A stretch of DNA of 64,000 nt from contig WTBR01000031.1 in NCBI GenBank assembly GCA_013138975.1, positions 1-64,000 of the forward strand. The letters are read 5' to 3'. Below are positions 36,006-46,065 of the stretch, one piece after another (the stretch's first letter is position 1; each line of letters begins with the position of its first letter). The position numbers and the translations under genes were made by a program. The notes under the pieces were generated by a model. It was given only the letters and a program-made list of their open reading frames with translations, did not search any database and was not told the origin of the DNA. The stretch comes from Bacteroidales bacterium (GTDB lineage Bacteria; Bacteroidota; Bacteroidia; Bacteroidales; UBA12077).

Positions 36006-39000
36006 GATTTTTCACTTTTTGAAGTTTTAATTCTTTTTTTACTGAGTTTTCTTTCCACATACTGTAAAGTACAGGTACAACAAACATCGTTAATACCTCA
36101 ATAGTCATCCCACCAAATAATGGAATTGCCATCGGAACCATTATATCCGATCCCTTTCCAGTTGATGTTAGAATTGGAATTAAAGCAATAATGGTAGTTG
36201 CTGTAGTCATAATTGCAGGTCTAACTCTTTTTGATCCTGCTTCAAGCACCAATGCTCGCACTTCTTTTATGGTTTCAGGTTTATGCTTATCGTTTAATTG
36301 CTTAATGTAAGTACTTATTAGCACTCCATCATCGGTAGCAACACCAAATAAAGCAATAAAGCCAACCCACACAGCAACACTCAGATTTATAGTATGTACC
36401 TGAAATAGATCTCTTAAACTCATTCCAGCCATTGTTCCATTCATAAACCAAGGCTGACCATAGAGCCAAAGCATAATAAATCCTCCTGATAATGCTACTA
36501 TAATACCTGTGAATATAAGCGATGTGGATACTACAGAACGAAACTGAAAATACAGAATAAGAAAAATTATCATTAAGGAAATTGGAACAACCAATGCTAA
36601 ACGTTCTGTAGCTCTAATTTGGTTTTCGTAATTTCCTGTAAAAACATAACTAACGCCGGCGGGTAAATTAAATTCTCCCTGATCAATTTTATCTTTCAAA
36701 TAAGCCTGTGCATTTTCTACTACATCAATTTCAGCAAATCCTTCTTTTTTATCGAAAATCACATATCCAACCAGAAAAGTATTTTCACTTTTAATTAATT
36801 GAGGACCTCTGGTATAATGAATAGTAACTAAGTCTCCCAAAGGTATTTGAGCTCCTGTAGGTGTGGGAATAAGTATTCTTTTTAAATCCTCTGGATTATC
36901 CCTGTATTCACGGGCATACCTTAAGCGAACAGGAAAACGTTCGCGCCCTTCAACCGTTGTTGTTAATTGCATTCCGCCGATTGCACTTCCGATAATTGTT
37001 TGAAGATCTTTAACTGAGATACCAAACCTTGCAATTGCGTCTCTGTTTATTTCCATTTCGAGATACGGCTTGCCAACAACACGATCAGCAAAAACTGACA
37101 TTCCCTGAACACCTTTTACTTGTTTTAAGTGCTTCTCGATTTCGTAACCAACCTGCTCAATACTTTCCAAATCGGGGCCATAAACCTTAATTCCCATTGG
37201 AGCGCGCATACCGGTTTGTAACATAATCAAACGAGTTTGTATAGGTTGTAACTTTGGTGCAGAAGTTAGTCCGGGAATACTAGCCTGTTTTATAATTTCA
37301 TCCCAAATATCGCTAGGTGATTTAATTTCATCACGCCATTGTCGGAAATATTCTCCGTTCTTAAATTCAATTAGGTTTTCTTTATCAATTAATCGAAAAC
37401 TTTCCTCTTTAGGATTATAAAAGCTACCATCTTTTAAAATAAATGCACCCTCTTTATTCATTTTGAATCGCACACGGTGTCCATCTTCGTTTAAAATATA
37501 TTCCGATTTGTAATTGATTACATTTTCATACATAGACGTAGGTGCAGGGTCGAGTGCTGAATTTACACGCCCCCATTTACCTACAACACTTTCTACTTCT
37601 GGAATGGCATTAACTTTTTTATCCAGAATTCTAATAACTTCAATATTTTCTTCGATTCCTGAATGTGGCATTGTAGTTGGCATAAGTAAAAAAGAACCTT
37701 CATCGAGCGTTGGCATAAATTCTTTGCCTAAACCCGGTAATGATGTGTTTAAACTCTGATATGTCCCCGTCTTTTTTATGAAATCAGGCATAAAACCAAA
37801 AAGTTTATCAAAGCCTTGCCAACTTGTAAATCCAAATAATACAATGAAAATAGGAATACTTAGAAAAGTCCATTTATATTCCAAACACCAACTTAATATT
37901 TTAGAATAATAAATTACTACTAAAGATAAGAGACCTAAAACTGTTGCTACTATAGCTATAACAAAAAGGAAATTGACAAATAGCGAATTTTGAGCTCCTA
38001 GTGGTATCCATGCTTTGGTTAGAAAAAATACTACAACAATAGTCGTTATGGCTATGTTAATTACGTTTATCCAGGATTCTTTTATTATTGCAGGCCATTT
38101 TTCTGAAATAAAGCTATTCAATCCATAAGCTGTGATTGCTAATGCAATATAATGACCGCTAAAAACTGCAAGTGCTATTCCGCTAATAATGAGAATTATA
38201 TTCCATATTTTTTTGTATTTATTTTTATCGATTTTAATTGAGAAAACTAAATGTGCTAGTGTTGGAATAATTATTAAACCAATTACTAAGGCAGAAAGCA
38301 TTGTAAAGGTTTTAGTAAAAGCCAATGGTTTAAAAAGTTTCCCTTCCGCTGCTTCCATAGCAAAAACCGGCAGAAAACTTACAATCGTAGTTGCTAAAGC
38401 TGTTATTACAGCTCCTGCTACTTCAGTAGTGGCTTCATAAACTACATTCAGTAGCTTTTTTCCCCGTGCTCCAATGTTTTTGGCTAACTCAATATGCCGG
38501 ATTATATTTTCGACAAACACAATTCCGACATCAACCATTACTCCAATTGCAATTGCAATTCCTGATAATGCAACAATATTGGCATCTACTCCGAACCTGC
38601 GCATTGTAATAAAAGTAATTAATACTCCTAAAGGCAAGAGTGTTGAAATTAGAAATGATGCTCGAAGATTTAATACCAATACAATTACAACTAAAATACT
38701 AATTAATAATTCAAGTGAAATCGCTTCTTCTAATGTTCCTAAAGTTTCTTTTATTAATCCTGCCCGATCATAAAAAGGGATAATCGTAACTTTTGAAATA
38801 GTCCCATCGTCTAAAGTTTTTGAAGGTAATCCAGGCTCTATTTCTGCAATTTTAGCTTTTACATTTTCAATTGCTTCCAAGGGATTTGCTCCGTATCGTG
38901 CAACCACTACTCCTCCAACAGCCTCTGCACCTCCCTTATCTAAACCACCACGACGTGTAGCTGGGCCAAAGTTGATTTTTGCTACATCTTTTAATCGAAT

Positions 39001-39819
39001 AGGAACATTATTTCTAACGCTTACAACACTTTTCTCTAAGTCTTCTAAGGAGTTTATATAACCTAAGGCTCTTACCAAATATTCAACTCTATTGAATTCT
39101 ATAGTTCGTGCACCAATATCCAGATTACTATTTTTTACAGCAGCCATTATTTGTGCTATATTCACTCCATGCGCTTTCATGGCATGTGGATCAATATCAA
39201 TTTGGTATTCTTTTACAAAACCTCCAATTGAAGCTACTTCAGCTACACCTTTTGCAGATGTTAGTGAATATTTAACGTAGAAATCCTGAATAGTTCTTAG
39301 TTCATGAGGATCCCAACCTCCTGATGGCTTATCATTTTTATCTCGACCTTCCAAGGTATACCAATAGATTTGTCCTAGTGCTGTTGCGTCAGGGCCGAGG
39401 GAAGGAGACACATCATTCGGTAATGTTCCTTTGGGTAAGGAATTCAGTTTTTCAAGGATCCGTGTTCGACTCCAGTAAAACTCAATATTTTCTTCGAAAA
39501 TGATATAGATACTTGATACTCCAAATATGGAATTACTTCGTATGGTTTTAACTCCGGGAATACCAAGTAAAGCGGTTGTTAATGGATATGATATTTGGTC
39601 TTCAATATCTTGTGGTGATCTTCCAGACCATTCAGTGTATACTATTTGTTGATTTTCTCCAATATCAGGTATGGCATCAACAGGAACAGGATCATTTGGA
39701 AGAAAGCCTGTTTCCCAACTAAATGGCGATGATATTATTCCCCAAGCAATTAGAATTATTAGTACAAGATAAGTTACTAATTTATTCTCGAGGAAAAATC
39801 GAATTATTTTATTTAACAT
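35992..39819 (-). CDS. cusA: CusA/CzcA-type heavy-metal RND efflux pump
   Basis: The 1275-residue pump has the RND marks: the N-terminal helix, the motif GVATDDGVLIST in the second transmembrane block, GIAIAIGVMVDVGIVFVENI in the first, and paired porter domains (IEENIEVIRILDKK, QTGMRAPMGIKVYGP). At 1275 residues it is some 230 longer than Escherichia coli CusA; an added hydrophobic block of several helices lies near residues 540-680 and a hydrophilic insertion near 770-850. Met-containing porter segments favour monovalent copper or silver, but other metals are possible. First gene of the leftward operon. Confidence 0.9.
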   Translation of the reverse strand: MLNKIIRFFLENKLVTYLVLIILIAWGIISSPFSWETGFLPNDPVPVDAIPDIGENQQIVYTEWSGRSPQDIEDQISYPLTTALLGIPGVKTIRSNSIFGVSSIYIIFEENIEFYWSRTRILEKLNSLPKGTLPNDVSPSLGPDATALGQIYWYTLEGRDKNDKPSGGWDPHELRTIQDFYVKYSLTSAKGVAEVASIGGFVKEYQIDIDPHAMKAHGVNIAQIMAAVKNSNLDIGARTIEFNRVEYLVRALGYINSLEDLEKSVVSVRNNVPIRLKDVAKINFGPATRRGGLDKGGAEAVGGVVVARYGANPLEAIENVKAKIAEIEPGLPSKTLDDGTISKVTIIPFYDRAGLIKETLGTLEEAISLELLISILVVIVLVLNLRASFLISTLLPLGVLITFITMRRFGVDANIVALSGIAIAIGVMVDVGIVFVENIIRHIELAKNIGARGKKLLNVVYEATTEVAGAVITALATTIVSFLPVFAMEAAEGKLFKPLAFTKTFTMLSALVIGLIIIPTLAHLVFSIKIDKNKYKKIWNIILIISGIALAVFSGHYIALAITAYGLNSFISEKWPAIIKESWINVINIAITTIVVVFFLTKAWIPLGAQNSLFVNFLFVIAIVATVLGLLSLVVIYYSKILSWCLEYKWTFLSIPIFIVLFGFTSWQGFDKLFGFMPDFIKKTGTYQSLNTSLPGLGKEFMPTLDEGSFLLMPTTMPHSGIEENIEVIRILDKKVNAIPEVESVVGKWGRVNSALDPAPTSMYENVINYKSEYILNEDGHRVRFKMNKEGAFILKDGSFYNPKEESFRLIDKENLIEFKNGEYFRQWRDEIKSPSDIWDEIIKQASIPGLTSAPKLQPIQTRLIMLQTGMRAPMGIKVYGPDLESIEQVGYEIEKHLKQVKGVQGMSVFADRVVGKPYLEMEINRDAIARFGISVKDLQTIIGSAIGGMQLTTTVEGRERFPVRLRYAREYRDNPEDLKRILIPTPTGAQIPLGDLVTIHYTRGPQLIKSENTFLVGYVIFDKKEGFAEIDVVENAQAYLKDKIDQGEFNLPAGVSYVFTGNYENQIRATERLALVVPISLMIIFLILYFQFRSVVSTSLIFTGIIVALSGGFIMLWLYGQPWFMNGTMAGMSLRDLFQVHTINLSVAVWVGFIALFGVATDDGVLISTYIKQLNDKHKPETIKEVRALVLEAGSKRVRPAIMTTATTIIALIPILTSTGKGSDIMVPMAIPLFGGMTIEVLTMFVVPVLYSMWKENSVKKELKLQKVKNHEKI

Positions 39820-39928
39820 ATTTCTGTATTTTAATTATAGTAAATAACTAGTTTTAAGTAAACTAACTACAAATAACTTATTGCATCTTATTTAAGGTAA
39901 GACGCATGTTATCAATTGTTAATTGTAT

Positions 39929-40306
39929 TTAACAGAGAAATGTTTGTAAACTCGAAAGTACAGTCTGTATCTTTAAAGGTGGGGGTGATTCTGGAATTCT
40001 ATAAATTGATTCAATATAATTAATTGCAATGTCATCTACAATAATAAATAACATTGGAAATAATACATCAATCTGGTTAATTGTATTAATATCAATAAAT
40101 GTGGTATTAACAAAGTCATCATCTAATTGATAAGAAGTCGTTTCGTTTCGACAACATCCATCATCCATATCACAGCATGATTCCGCTTCATGATTAATTG
40201 TAATAGAAACAAGATTGTTGCTACAGTAATGTTTAGAAATAGAAAAGCCTGTTGTAGTAGACAATACTAAAATAGCAATTATTATATGACTTAATGTTCT
40301 AAACAT
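39929..40306 (-). CDS. small exported HYC/CC-type Cys-rich protein
   Basis: About 125 residues from the Met at 40306 (an upstream Met at 40330 would place eight extra residues before the signal). The signal peptide is followed by KHYCSNNL and the Cys pairs ESCCDMDDGCC, the HYC...CC pattern of a small protein family often found with copper genes in Bacteroidota. It faces a paralog across a 137-bp divergent promoter region. A metal-binding role is inferred. Confidence 0.65.
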   Translation of the reverse strand: MFRTLSHIIIAILVLSTTTGFSISKHYCSNNLVSITINHEAESCCDMDDGCCRNETTSYQLDDDFVNTTFIDINTINQIDVLFPMLFIIVDDIAINYIESIYRIPESPPPLKIQTVLSSLQTFLC

Positions 40307-40421
40307 GTGTTTTAAAGTACAATTGTACAAATTAAACGTATTGAATTAGAGATTGTTTAGTTAAACATGTTAAATTGATGTTAAATGATATTTGAATTGA
40401 ATAGAAAGTTAACTAATTACT

Positions 40422-40429
40422 TAGATTTG
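40422..40429 (+). promoter_or_regulatory. -7 promoter element upstream of the HYC/CC gene
   Basis: TAGATTTG fits the Bacteroidota -7 consensus TAnnTTTG and lies 14 bases upstream of the start codon at 40444. A clear -33 TTTG at the standard spacing is missing. Confidence 0.4.
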
Positions 40430-40443
40430 CGTAATAAACAAAA

Positions 40444-40830
40444 ATGAAAAGATTTTTAGCAACAATATTATCTATTTTTTATTTAGCGCTCTCATCAAGT
40501 GCTGCAATAAGCGTGCATTATTGTGGAGGAGAGATTGAAAATATAAATATTAATTCTTATACTGAGACTTGTTGTTGTGGTGAAATTGAAATTTCTAATT
40601 CTTGTTGTAATGTTGATGAACTTATACTGGAATTAAATATTGACCAACAAATTGTTACTTTAAATAATATAGTACCTGAAAGTATTATATTAGTTAATAA
40701 CTTTATCATAGGTTTTAATTTTCTGTCAGAATCAGATATTAAAGAAAAACCTATTGAAAATTATAAGATTCCACCACCCAAATTAGAAGCAATTTGGATA
40801 ACAAATTGTTCCCTTACTTACTACGGATAA
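40444..40830 (+). CDS. small exported HYC/CC-type Cys-rich protein, divergent paralog
   Basis: The 128-residue protein has a signal peptide (about residues 1-21), then VHYCGGEIENI and the Cys pairs ETCCCGEIEISNSCC. The order and spacing match the leftward neighbour. It heads a rightward group with an HMA protein and a TonB receptor, which suggests a role in metal capture or sensing at the envelope. Confidence 0.65.
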   Translation: MKRFLATILSIFYLALSSSAAISVHYCGGEIENININSYTETCCCGEIEISNSCCNVDELILELNIDQQIVTLNNIVPESIILVNNFIIGFNFLSESDIKEKPIENYKIPPPKLEAIWITNCSLTYYG

Positions 40831-40959
40831 TTTATAAATTTAAGAATTACAAATAACTTTTTAACTCAATGTGATTTAAAAATATCGTATTGAACTTATT
40901 CTAGCGTTTGACTTTTCAATGCGAATTATTATTACTAAAAATTTAAGAATTATAAAATC

Positions 40960-41322
40960 ATGAGAATAATTATAAAATCAATATTATCAATAGTTTTAAT
41001 ATCATTTTTATCAATAAACTTATCTGCTCAAGAGAAACAATCAAAAATTGATACAGCAAAATTTGAAGTTAAAGGTGTTTGTAATATGTGCAAAGATCGT
41101 ATTGAAAATGCTGCTTTAATTAAAGGTGTAAAATGGGTTGAATGGGATAAATCAACCGACACTTTAACGGTTATTTACAGAGCTGACAAGCTTGACATAC
41201 TAAAAGTACATAAGTCAATTGCTGAATCGGGACATACCACTGAAAACGTTAAATGTAATATAGATGCTTACAACAAATTGCCTGCTTGTTGTGCCTATAT
41301 GGGCGATGTAAAAAAGCATTAA
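40960..41322 (+). CDS. periplasmic HMA-domain protein
   Basis: The 120-residue protein has a signal peptide (about residues 1-23) and an HMA domain with GVCNMCKDRIE. It ends in LPACCAYMGD, the same Cys-pair tail as the other HMA modules of this locus. It lies 4 bases before the TonB receptor gene, so the two are coupled; it may deliver metal to or from the receptor. Confidence 0.8.
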   Translation: MRIIIKSILSIVLISFLSINLSAQEKQSKIDTAKFEVKGVCNMCKDRIENAALIKGVKWVEWDKSTDTLTVIYRADKLDILKVHKSIAESGHTTENVKCNIDAYNKLPACCAYMGDVKKH

Positions 41323-41326
41323 TTTA

Positions 41327-43561
41327 ATGAATAGAATTTTTGGAGTGATTTTGCTTTTATTGCTAACTCAAAATCTTTGGGCACAAGATGTTATATATAT
41401 AAAAGGGAACGTAAAAGAGCAAAGTAAAAAAGAAGTTTTGCCGCTTATCGGGGCAAATGTATACTGGAATAATACCACAGTAGGTACCACAACCGATGTT
41501 AATGGTAATTTTAAATTAAGTAGGTTAAAAACAAACAATCAATTAGTGATTAGTTTTGTTGGTTATCGAACAGATACTATTATAGTTAGTAGTCAAAATT
41601 ATTTAAATATTGCATTAAATAGTTCGGTTGATATTGATGAGGTCACTGTTACTTATAAAAGAAACTCCACGGAGGTAAGTTTACTTGAACCTTTAAACTC
41701 TAAAATAATGGGAGGGAAGGAGCTCTTAAAAGCTGCATGTTGTAATTTAAGTGAGAGTTTCGAAACGAATCCATCGGTTGACGTTTCGTTTACAGATGCT
41801 GTTACAGGAACACGTCAGATTCAAATGTTAGGTTTAGCAGGGCCATACACACAAATTACACGCGAAAACATGCCGGATGTTAGAGGTTTATCGGCAGTTT
41901 ATGGTCTTACTTATATTCCCGGGACTTGGATTGAAAGCATTCATTTGAATAAAGGAGCTGGTTCTGTGGTTAATGGTTATGAAAGTATAGCAGGGCAGAT
42001 TGATGTGAATTTGAGAAATCCGGCAAGTATGGATAAATTATATTTAAATGTTTACGGAAACCAAAAAGGCAGAATAGAACTAAATGCAAATATTCAAGCA
42101 GATATTGGCGAAAAGGTAGGAACAGCAATTCTCTTACATGGAATGAATAATTCATTTAAGGATGATCATAATGGAGATAATTTTATGGATCATCCAACGG
42201 GGGAACAATATGTTTTGCTTAACCGATGGGAATTTTATAATGATAAAGGAGTCCATTTTCAGCTTGGAGTAAAAGGAACTTATGTTGATAAAATAGGTGG
42301 GGAGCTCGATTTTGATCCTGAAATAGACAAAGGCACAACTAATTCTTGGGGGATGAATATTAATACTGAGCGATACGAAGCATGGGCGAAATTAGGTAAA
42401 GTTAATATAGCAAAACCTTGGCAAAGTGTTGGTTTTCAGATTTCAGGTGCAAGTCATAGTCAGGATTCATATTTTGGTTTAAATAATTACAATGCAAATC
42501 AAAATACATTTTATTCCAATTTATTGTTTCAATCAATCATTAAGAATTCCAATCATAAATTTAAAACTGGTTTAAGTTTTCAGTATGATGATTATAACGA
42601 AATGTTAAATTCTAATGAATTTGATCGAATTGAGTCAGTTCCGGGGGCTTTCTTTGAGTATACATTTAGCCATTTGGAAAAATTTAATGCTATTCTTGGA
42701 TTACGAGGAGATTATCATAATGAATATGGAACTTTTGTTACGCCAAGAATTCATTTACGTTATTCGTTAAATGATAAAACCACATTACGTGCATCAGGAG
42801 GTAGAGGTCTTAGAACTGCAAATATAATTTCAGAAAATATTGGACTTTTAGCTAGCTCTCGACAATTTATTATAAATGGAGATGGTAGTGATAAGCCATA
42901 CGGTTTAGACCCTGAAATTGCATGGAATTACGGATTGAATCTTACTTATAAATTTACATTGGATTATAGAAATGGTTATGTGAGTTTTGATTTTTATAGA
43001 ACTGATTTTGAAAATCAAATAGTGGTTGATCTTGATCAAAGCCCACAACAAGCTTCATTTTACAACTTAAATGGAAAATCTTATTCCAATAGTTTCCAAG
43101 CTCAATTTGATTATGAGTTAATAAATCGACTTGATGTACGGGTTGCTTACCGTTGGTATGATGTAAAATCAACTTACAATGGTAGTTTAATGGATAAACC
43201 TTTGTTGGCCAATCATCGATCATTTATTAATTTAGCTTATGCTACTAAGAAACATTGGACGCTTGATTATACTGTGAATTGGCAAGGACAAAAACGAATT
43301 CCGGATTTATCAGCTAATCCAGTGGAGTATCAATTGGAATCAAATTCACCAAGTTTCTTTTTAATGAATCTTCAACTAAGTAAATCATGGAAAAAGGAAT
43401 TTGATGTTTATGCTGGAGTAGAAAATCTATTGAATTATAAGCAAAGCGATCCGATAGTATCTAGTGACCAGCCTTTTTCTCCATATTTTGATAGTTCTTT
43501 AATTTGGGGGCCAGTAACGGGTAGAAATATTTATTTTGGAATGAGATATAAAATAAAATAA
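41327..43561 (+). CDS. TonB-dependent outer-membrane receptor, metal-type
   Basis: The 744-residue protein has a signal peptide (about residues 1-19) and a carboxypeptidase-regulatory-like domain (about 22-110; GANVYWNNTTVGTTTDVNG). A plug follows (about 125-240) with a Cys pair in LKAACCNLSESFETNPSVD, then a beta-barrel ending in YFGMRYKIK. It does not have the SusC length (about 1000). Placement beside HMA and HYC/CC proteins and the efflux operon suggests a metal or metallophore substrate rather than glycans. Confidence 0.8.
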   Translation: MNRIFGVILLLLLTQNLWAQDVIYIKGNVKEQSKKEVLPLIGANVYWNNTTVGTTTDVNGNFKLSRLKTNNQLVISFVGYRTDTIIVSSQNYLNIALNSSVDIDEVTVTYKRNSTEVSLLEPLNSKIMGGKELLKAACCNLSESFETNPSVDVSFTDAVTGTRQIQMLGLAGPYTQITRENMPDVRGLSAVYGLTYIPGTWIESIHLNKGAGSVVNGYESIAGQIDVNLRNPASMDKLYLNVYGNQKGRIELNANIQADIGEKVGTAILLHGMNNSFKDDHNGDNFMDHPTGEQYVLLNRWEFYNDKGVHFQLGVKGTYVDKIGGELDFDPEIDKGTTNSWGMNINTERYEAWAKLGKVNIAKPWQSVGFQISGASHSQDSYFGLNNYNANQNTFYSNLLFQSIIKNSNHKFKTGLSFQYDDYNEMLNSNEFDRIESVPGAFFEYTFSHLEKFNAILGLRGDYHNEYGTFVTPRIHLRYSLNDKTTLRASGGRGLRTANIISENIGLLASSRQFIINGDGSDKPYGLDPEIAWNYGLNLTYKFTLDYRNGYVSFDFYRTDFENQIVVDLDQSPQQASFYNLNGKSYSNSFQAQFDYELINRLDVRVAYRWYDVKSTYNGSLMDKPLLANHRSFINLAYATKKHWTLDYTVNWQGQKRIPDLSANPVEYQLESNSPSFFLMNLQLSKSWKKEFDVYAGVENLLNYKQSDPIVSSDQPFSPYFDSSLIWGPVTGRNIYFGMRYKIK

Positions 43562-43562
43562 T

Positions 43563-43697
43563 ATGAGGATGTCCAAAAAGTTAGAAAGTTGTCTATGCTT
43601 CGACAAGCTCAGCATGACAATTCTCTGTTAATTAGTTTGTCACACTGAGCCTGTCGAAGTGTTTTGATAATTTTAGTTGCTTTTTGGATACCCTCAT
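43563..43697. repeat. long inverted-repeat element (REP/MITE-like hairpin)
   Basis: The ends ATGAGGATGTCCAAAAAG and CTTTTTGGATACCCTCAT are near-perfect complements, and inside them CTTCGACAAGCTCAGC pairs imperfectly with a GCCTGTCGAAG segment. The whole 135 bp can fold on itself. It sits just after the TonB receptor stop and may double as its terminator. The CTTCGACAAGCTCAG word is a common extragenic repeat in Bacteroidota. Confidence 0.65.
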
Positions 43698-43769
43698 TAT
43701 GATTTACAATAATAGTTTTATATTCTATTTTAAATAGTGCCAGCAAGAAAACTACTTATTTTTAAGGTC

Positions 43770-43925
43770 TTTAATAAGAAAGCGTCAAAGACGTTCCGAT
43801 AACTATCGGAATTCGAAGTTTTGAAAAACAAGGAGTTCACTTTTGTGAATGCGATGTACTGAGCTTGTCGAAGTAACTGTTTTAAAAACGAGAGTAACGA
43901 AGAACCTTGCGAAGCTCACGAACAC
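43770..43925. repeat. diverged copy of the MITE-like element interior
   Basis: It shares with the element at 53925-54095 the interior order: a GAAGTTTTGAAAAACAAGGA-like stretch, a CTGAGCTTGTCGAAGTAACTG word, then AAACGAG and AACGAAG. The terminal repeats are not intact. It fills part of the 560-bp gap between the TonB receptor and the PAS kinase, which otherwise holds no gene. Confidence 0.4.
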
Positions 43926-43980
43926 AATTTTATAATTATTAAACTCGTGAGTAATTTGGCGTTTTCTTGCAAAGACTAAA

Positions 43981-44126
43981 TAGTGTCTGTCCATAAAGTA
44001 AGAGTCTTGTTCAGAATGTTCGATTTTGAGGCTTGCGAAATTGCAAAAATCAAGGAGTTTACAATTGTAAATGACTGTTTTTGCAATGAGCGTAACGAAA
44101 AAAGCGGACTTTATGGACAGACTCTA
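43981..44126. mobile_element. MITE-like element, copy 1 (146 bp)
   Basis: Terminal inverted repeats TAGTGTCTGTCCATAAAGT (43981-43999) and ACTTTATGGACAGACTCTA (44108-44126) flank a non-coding interior. A second copy at 53925-54095 has the same ends. The right end supplies the TAG stop codon of the leftward histidine kinase gene (44124-44126). No transposase is present, as expected for a non-autonomous element. Confidence 0.75.
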
Positions 44127-45929
44127 AATAGGTAAAGTAAAAAAGAATGTACTACCCAAATCTTCTTCACTTTCAACCCAAATGGTTCCACTATTTTTCT
44201 CAATTAACTCTTTACAAATAATTAGTCCTAATCCTGTTCCTTTTTCTTTATTAGTACCATATGTGGAAAATGTGGTTTCTATTTTAAAAAGTTTATCTAT
44301 ACTTTCTTTTGGTATTCCAATACCATTGTCTTTAACAGAAATCTCAATTGAATTTTTAGACTTCGATATTTTTGATTTGATATAGATCGTACTATTCTTA
44401 TGTGAGAATTTTATGGAATTTGAAAGTAGATTTCGAATTACTGTATTAACAGAACTCTCATTAATTTTGACACTAATATTATCAATATCAGAGATTATTT
44501 TAATATTTTTTCCGATGGCTTTTTCTTCCACAATACTCATTGAAAAATTCACCAGAGAATTTAAGTTAACTGTATTAATATCAAATTCCAGTGTATTCAT
44601 TTGTATTCTGGCCCATAACAATAAATCTTCGAGTAGTTTATTTGTTTTTCCTGATAAACCCAAAAGTATATTAACGTAATCTAATTTTTCTTCGTCAGAA
44701 ATTTCATTAAAATTCTCTTTTAATAAGTCAAGTAATTGTGTAAAATTACCCATTGGGCCTTTTAAATCGTGGGCAATTATTGAAAAGAACATATTTTTTG
44801 TAGCATTCGCCTGAGTTAATTCTTTTTCCGAGCGAATCAGAGCGTCTTCAGTTTTTTTCCTTTCAGTAATATCTTCTTTTACAGCAATATATTTAATTAC
44901 AGTACCTTTTTCGTCTATTATTGGAGATATAGATGCTAATTCCCAATAATGATCTCCATTTTTTCTTTTATTAAGAAATTCTCCTCTCCAAGTATCACCA
45001 TTGGTTATTGTTTCCCATAATACTTTATAATCTTCAGAAACGGTATGACCTGTTTTTAGAATATTTGGATTTTTTCCAATTACTTCTTCCAATGTATAAC
45101 CTGTTACTTCAATAAACTTTGGGTTAATATATTCAATTATTCCTTTTGTATCAGTAATAATAATCGACGTAGGGCTTTGTGTTACAGCTGTTGATAATGC
45201 GAGATTATTTTTTTCAATTTTTTTACGTTCAGTTATATCACTAAATGCAACAACCCTGTAATCTTCTCCTTTAATAATAACATCTTTAGCTTTAATTTCT
45301 AAATCTAAGTTTGATCCGTTGGAGCATATTATTTTAATTTCGAAAGAGCCGGAAAAACCTGTATTAAGTTTTGATTTTGCAAAGTCAAGCGAATTAGGAT
45401 GAATAAAATCCAATATATTTTTTCCTTTAACAAAATCAGAACTATATCCGGTCATTTTTTGAACAGATGGATTAACATCAACAATAATTCCCATCTTGTG
45501 TATAATTATTCCTTCAACAGTTATATCGGTGAGAATTTTATACCTGGCTTCACTTTCTATAAGAGCCTTTTCTGCTAATTTAGTCTTAGATATATCTTCT
45601 AAAATTCCATCAAAGTATAAAACTTTATTGTTATTATCTTTTATAATATTTCCAGTATCCTTAATAAGAATTGTTTTCCCACTTTTAGTTTTTAAATTTA
45701 TTTCTTGACATATCGTGGGGTTTTTAGAGTTTGTTAAGAATCGAATTTTATCATCTCTATCATTACTCTGTTCATATAGATCTTTAACAGAAATATTAAG
45801 AAGTTCTTCTAAATTGTATTCTAATATATTAGCAAGTGCTTTATTAGCATATAGAATTTTTCCATCCGGATTTGTTCTATAAATTCCAACTGGCAAAAGA
45901 TCTGCAATGTTTTCTGAAATTTTTTCCAC
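44124..45929 (-). CDS. multi-PAS sensor histidine kinase, cytosolic
   Basis: The 601-residue protein has no membrane helix. Three PAS domains (about residues 5-115, 120-240 and 245-370) are each marked by PAS/PAC strands such as ADLLPVGIYRTNPDG and AVKEDITERKKTE. The H-box FSIIAHDLKGP (His387) and an ATPase domain with NLLSNSIKFS, DNGIGIP and KGTGLGL complete it. It senses an internal signal, possibly redox or a small ligand. No response regulator is next to it, so its partner is unknown. The C-terminus ends inside the right arm of the MITE-like element. Confidence 0.88.
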   Translation of the reverse strand: MEKISENIADLLPVGIYRTNPDGKILYANKALANILEYNLEELLNISVKDLYEQSNDRDDKIRFLTNSKNPTICQEINLKTKSGKTILIKDTGNIIKDNNNKVLYFDGILEDISKTKLAEKALIESEARYKILTDITVEGIIIHKMGIIVDVNPSVQKMTGYSSDFVKGKNILDFIHPNSLDFAKSKLNTGFSGSFEIKIICSNGSNLDLEIKAKDVIIKGEDYRVVAFSDITERKKIEKNNLALSTAVTQSPTSIIITDTKGIIEYINPKFIEVTGYTLEEVIGKNPNILKTGHTVSEDYKVLWETITNGDTWRGEFLNKRKNGDHYWELASISPIIDEKGTVIKYIAVKEDITERKKTEDALIRSEKELTQANATKNMFFSIIAHDLKGPMGNFTQLLDLLKENFNEISDEEKLDYVNILLGLSGKTNKLLEDLLLWARIQMNTLEFDINTVNLNSLVNFSMSIVEEKAIGKNIKIISDIDNISVKINESSVNTVIRNLLSNSIKFSHKNSTIYIKSKISKSKNSIEISVKDNGIGIPKESIDKLFKIETTFSTYGTNKEKGTGLGLIICKELIEKNSGTIWVESEEDLGSTFFFTLPI

Positions 45930-46065
45930 AATATGCTTTTTGATTTTACATTCTGTAAGGTAGCTATTTTTTATGATTGTACGAAAATAAAAAATAACTA
46001 TTCCAGCCTATATGGATGGGAAAGTAATTTTAATTAAAGAATGTATTGAAAATAAATTTTTAAAT

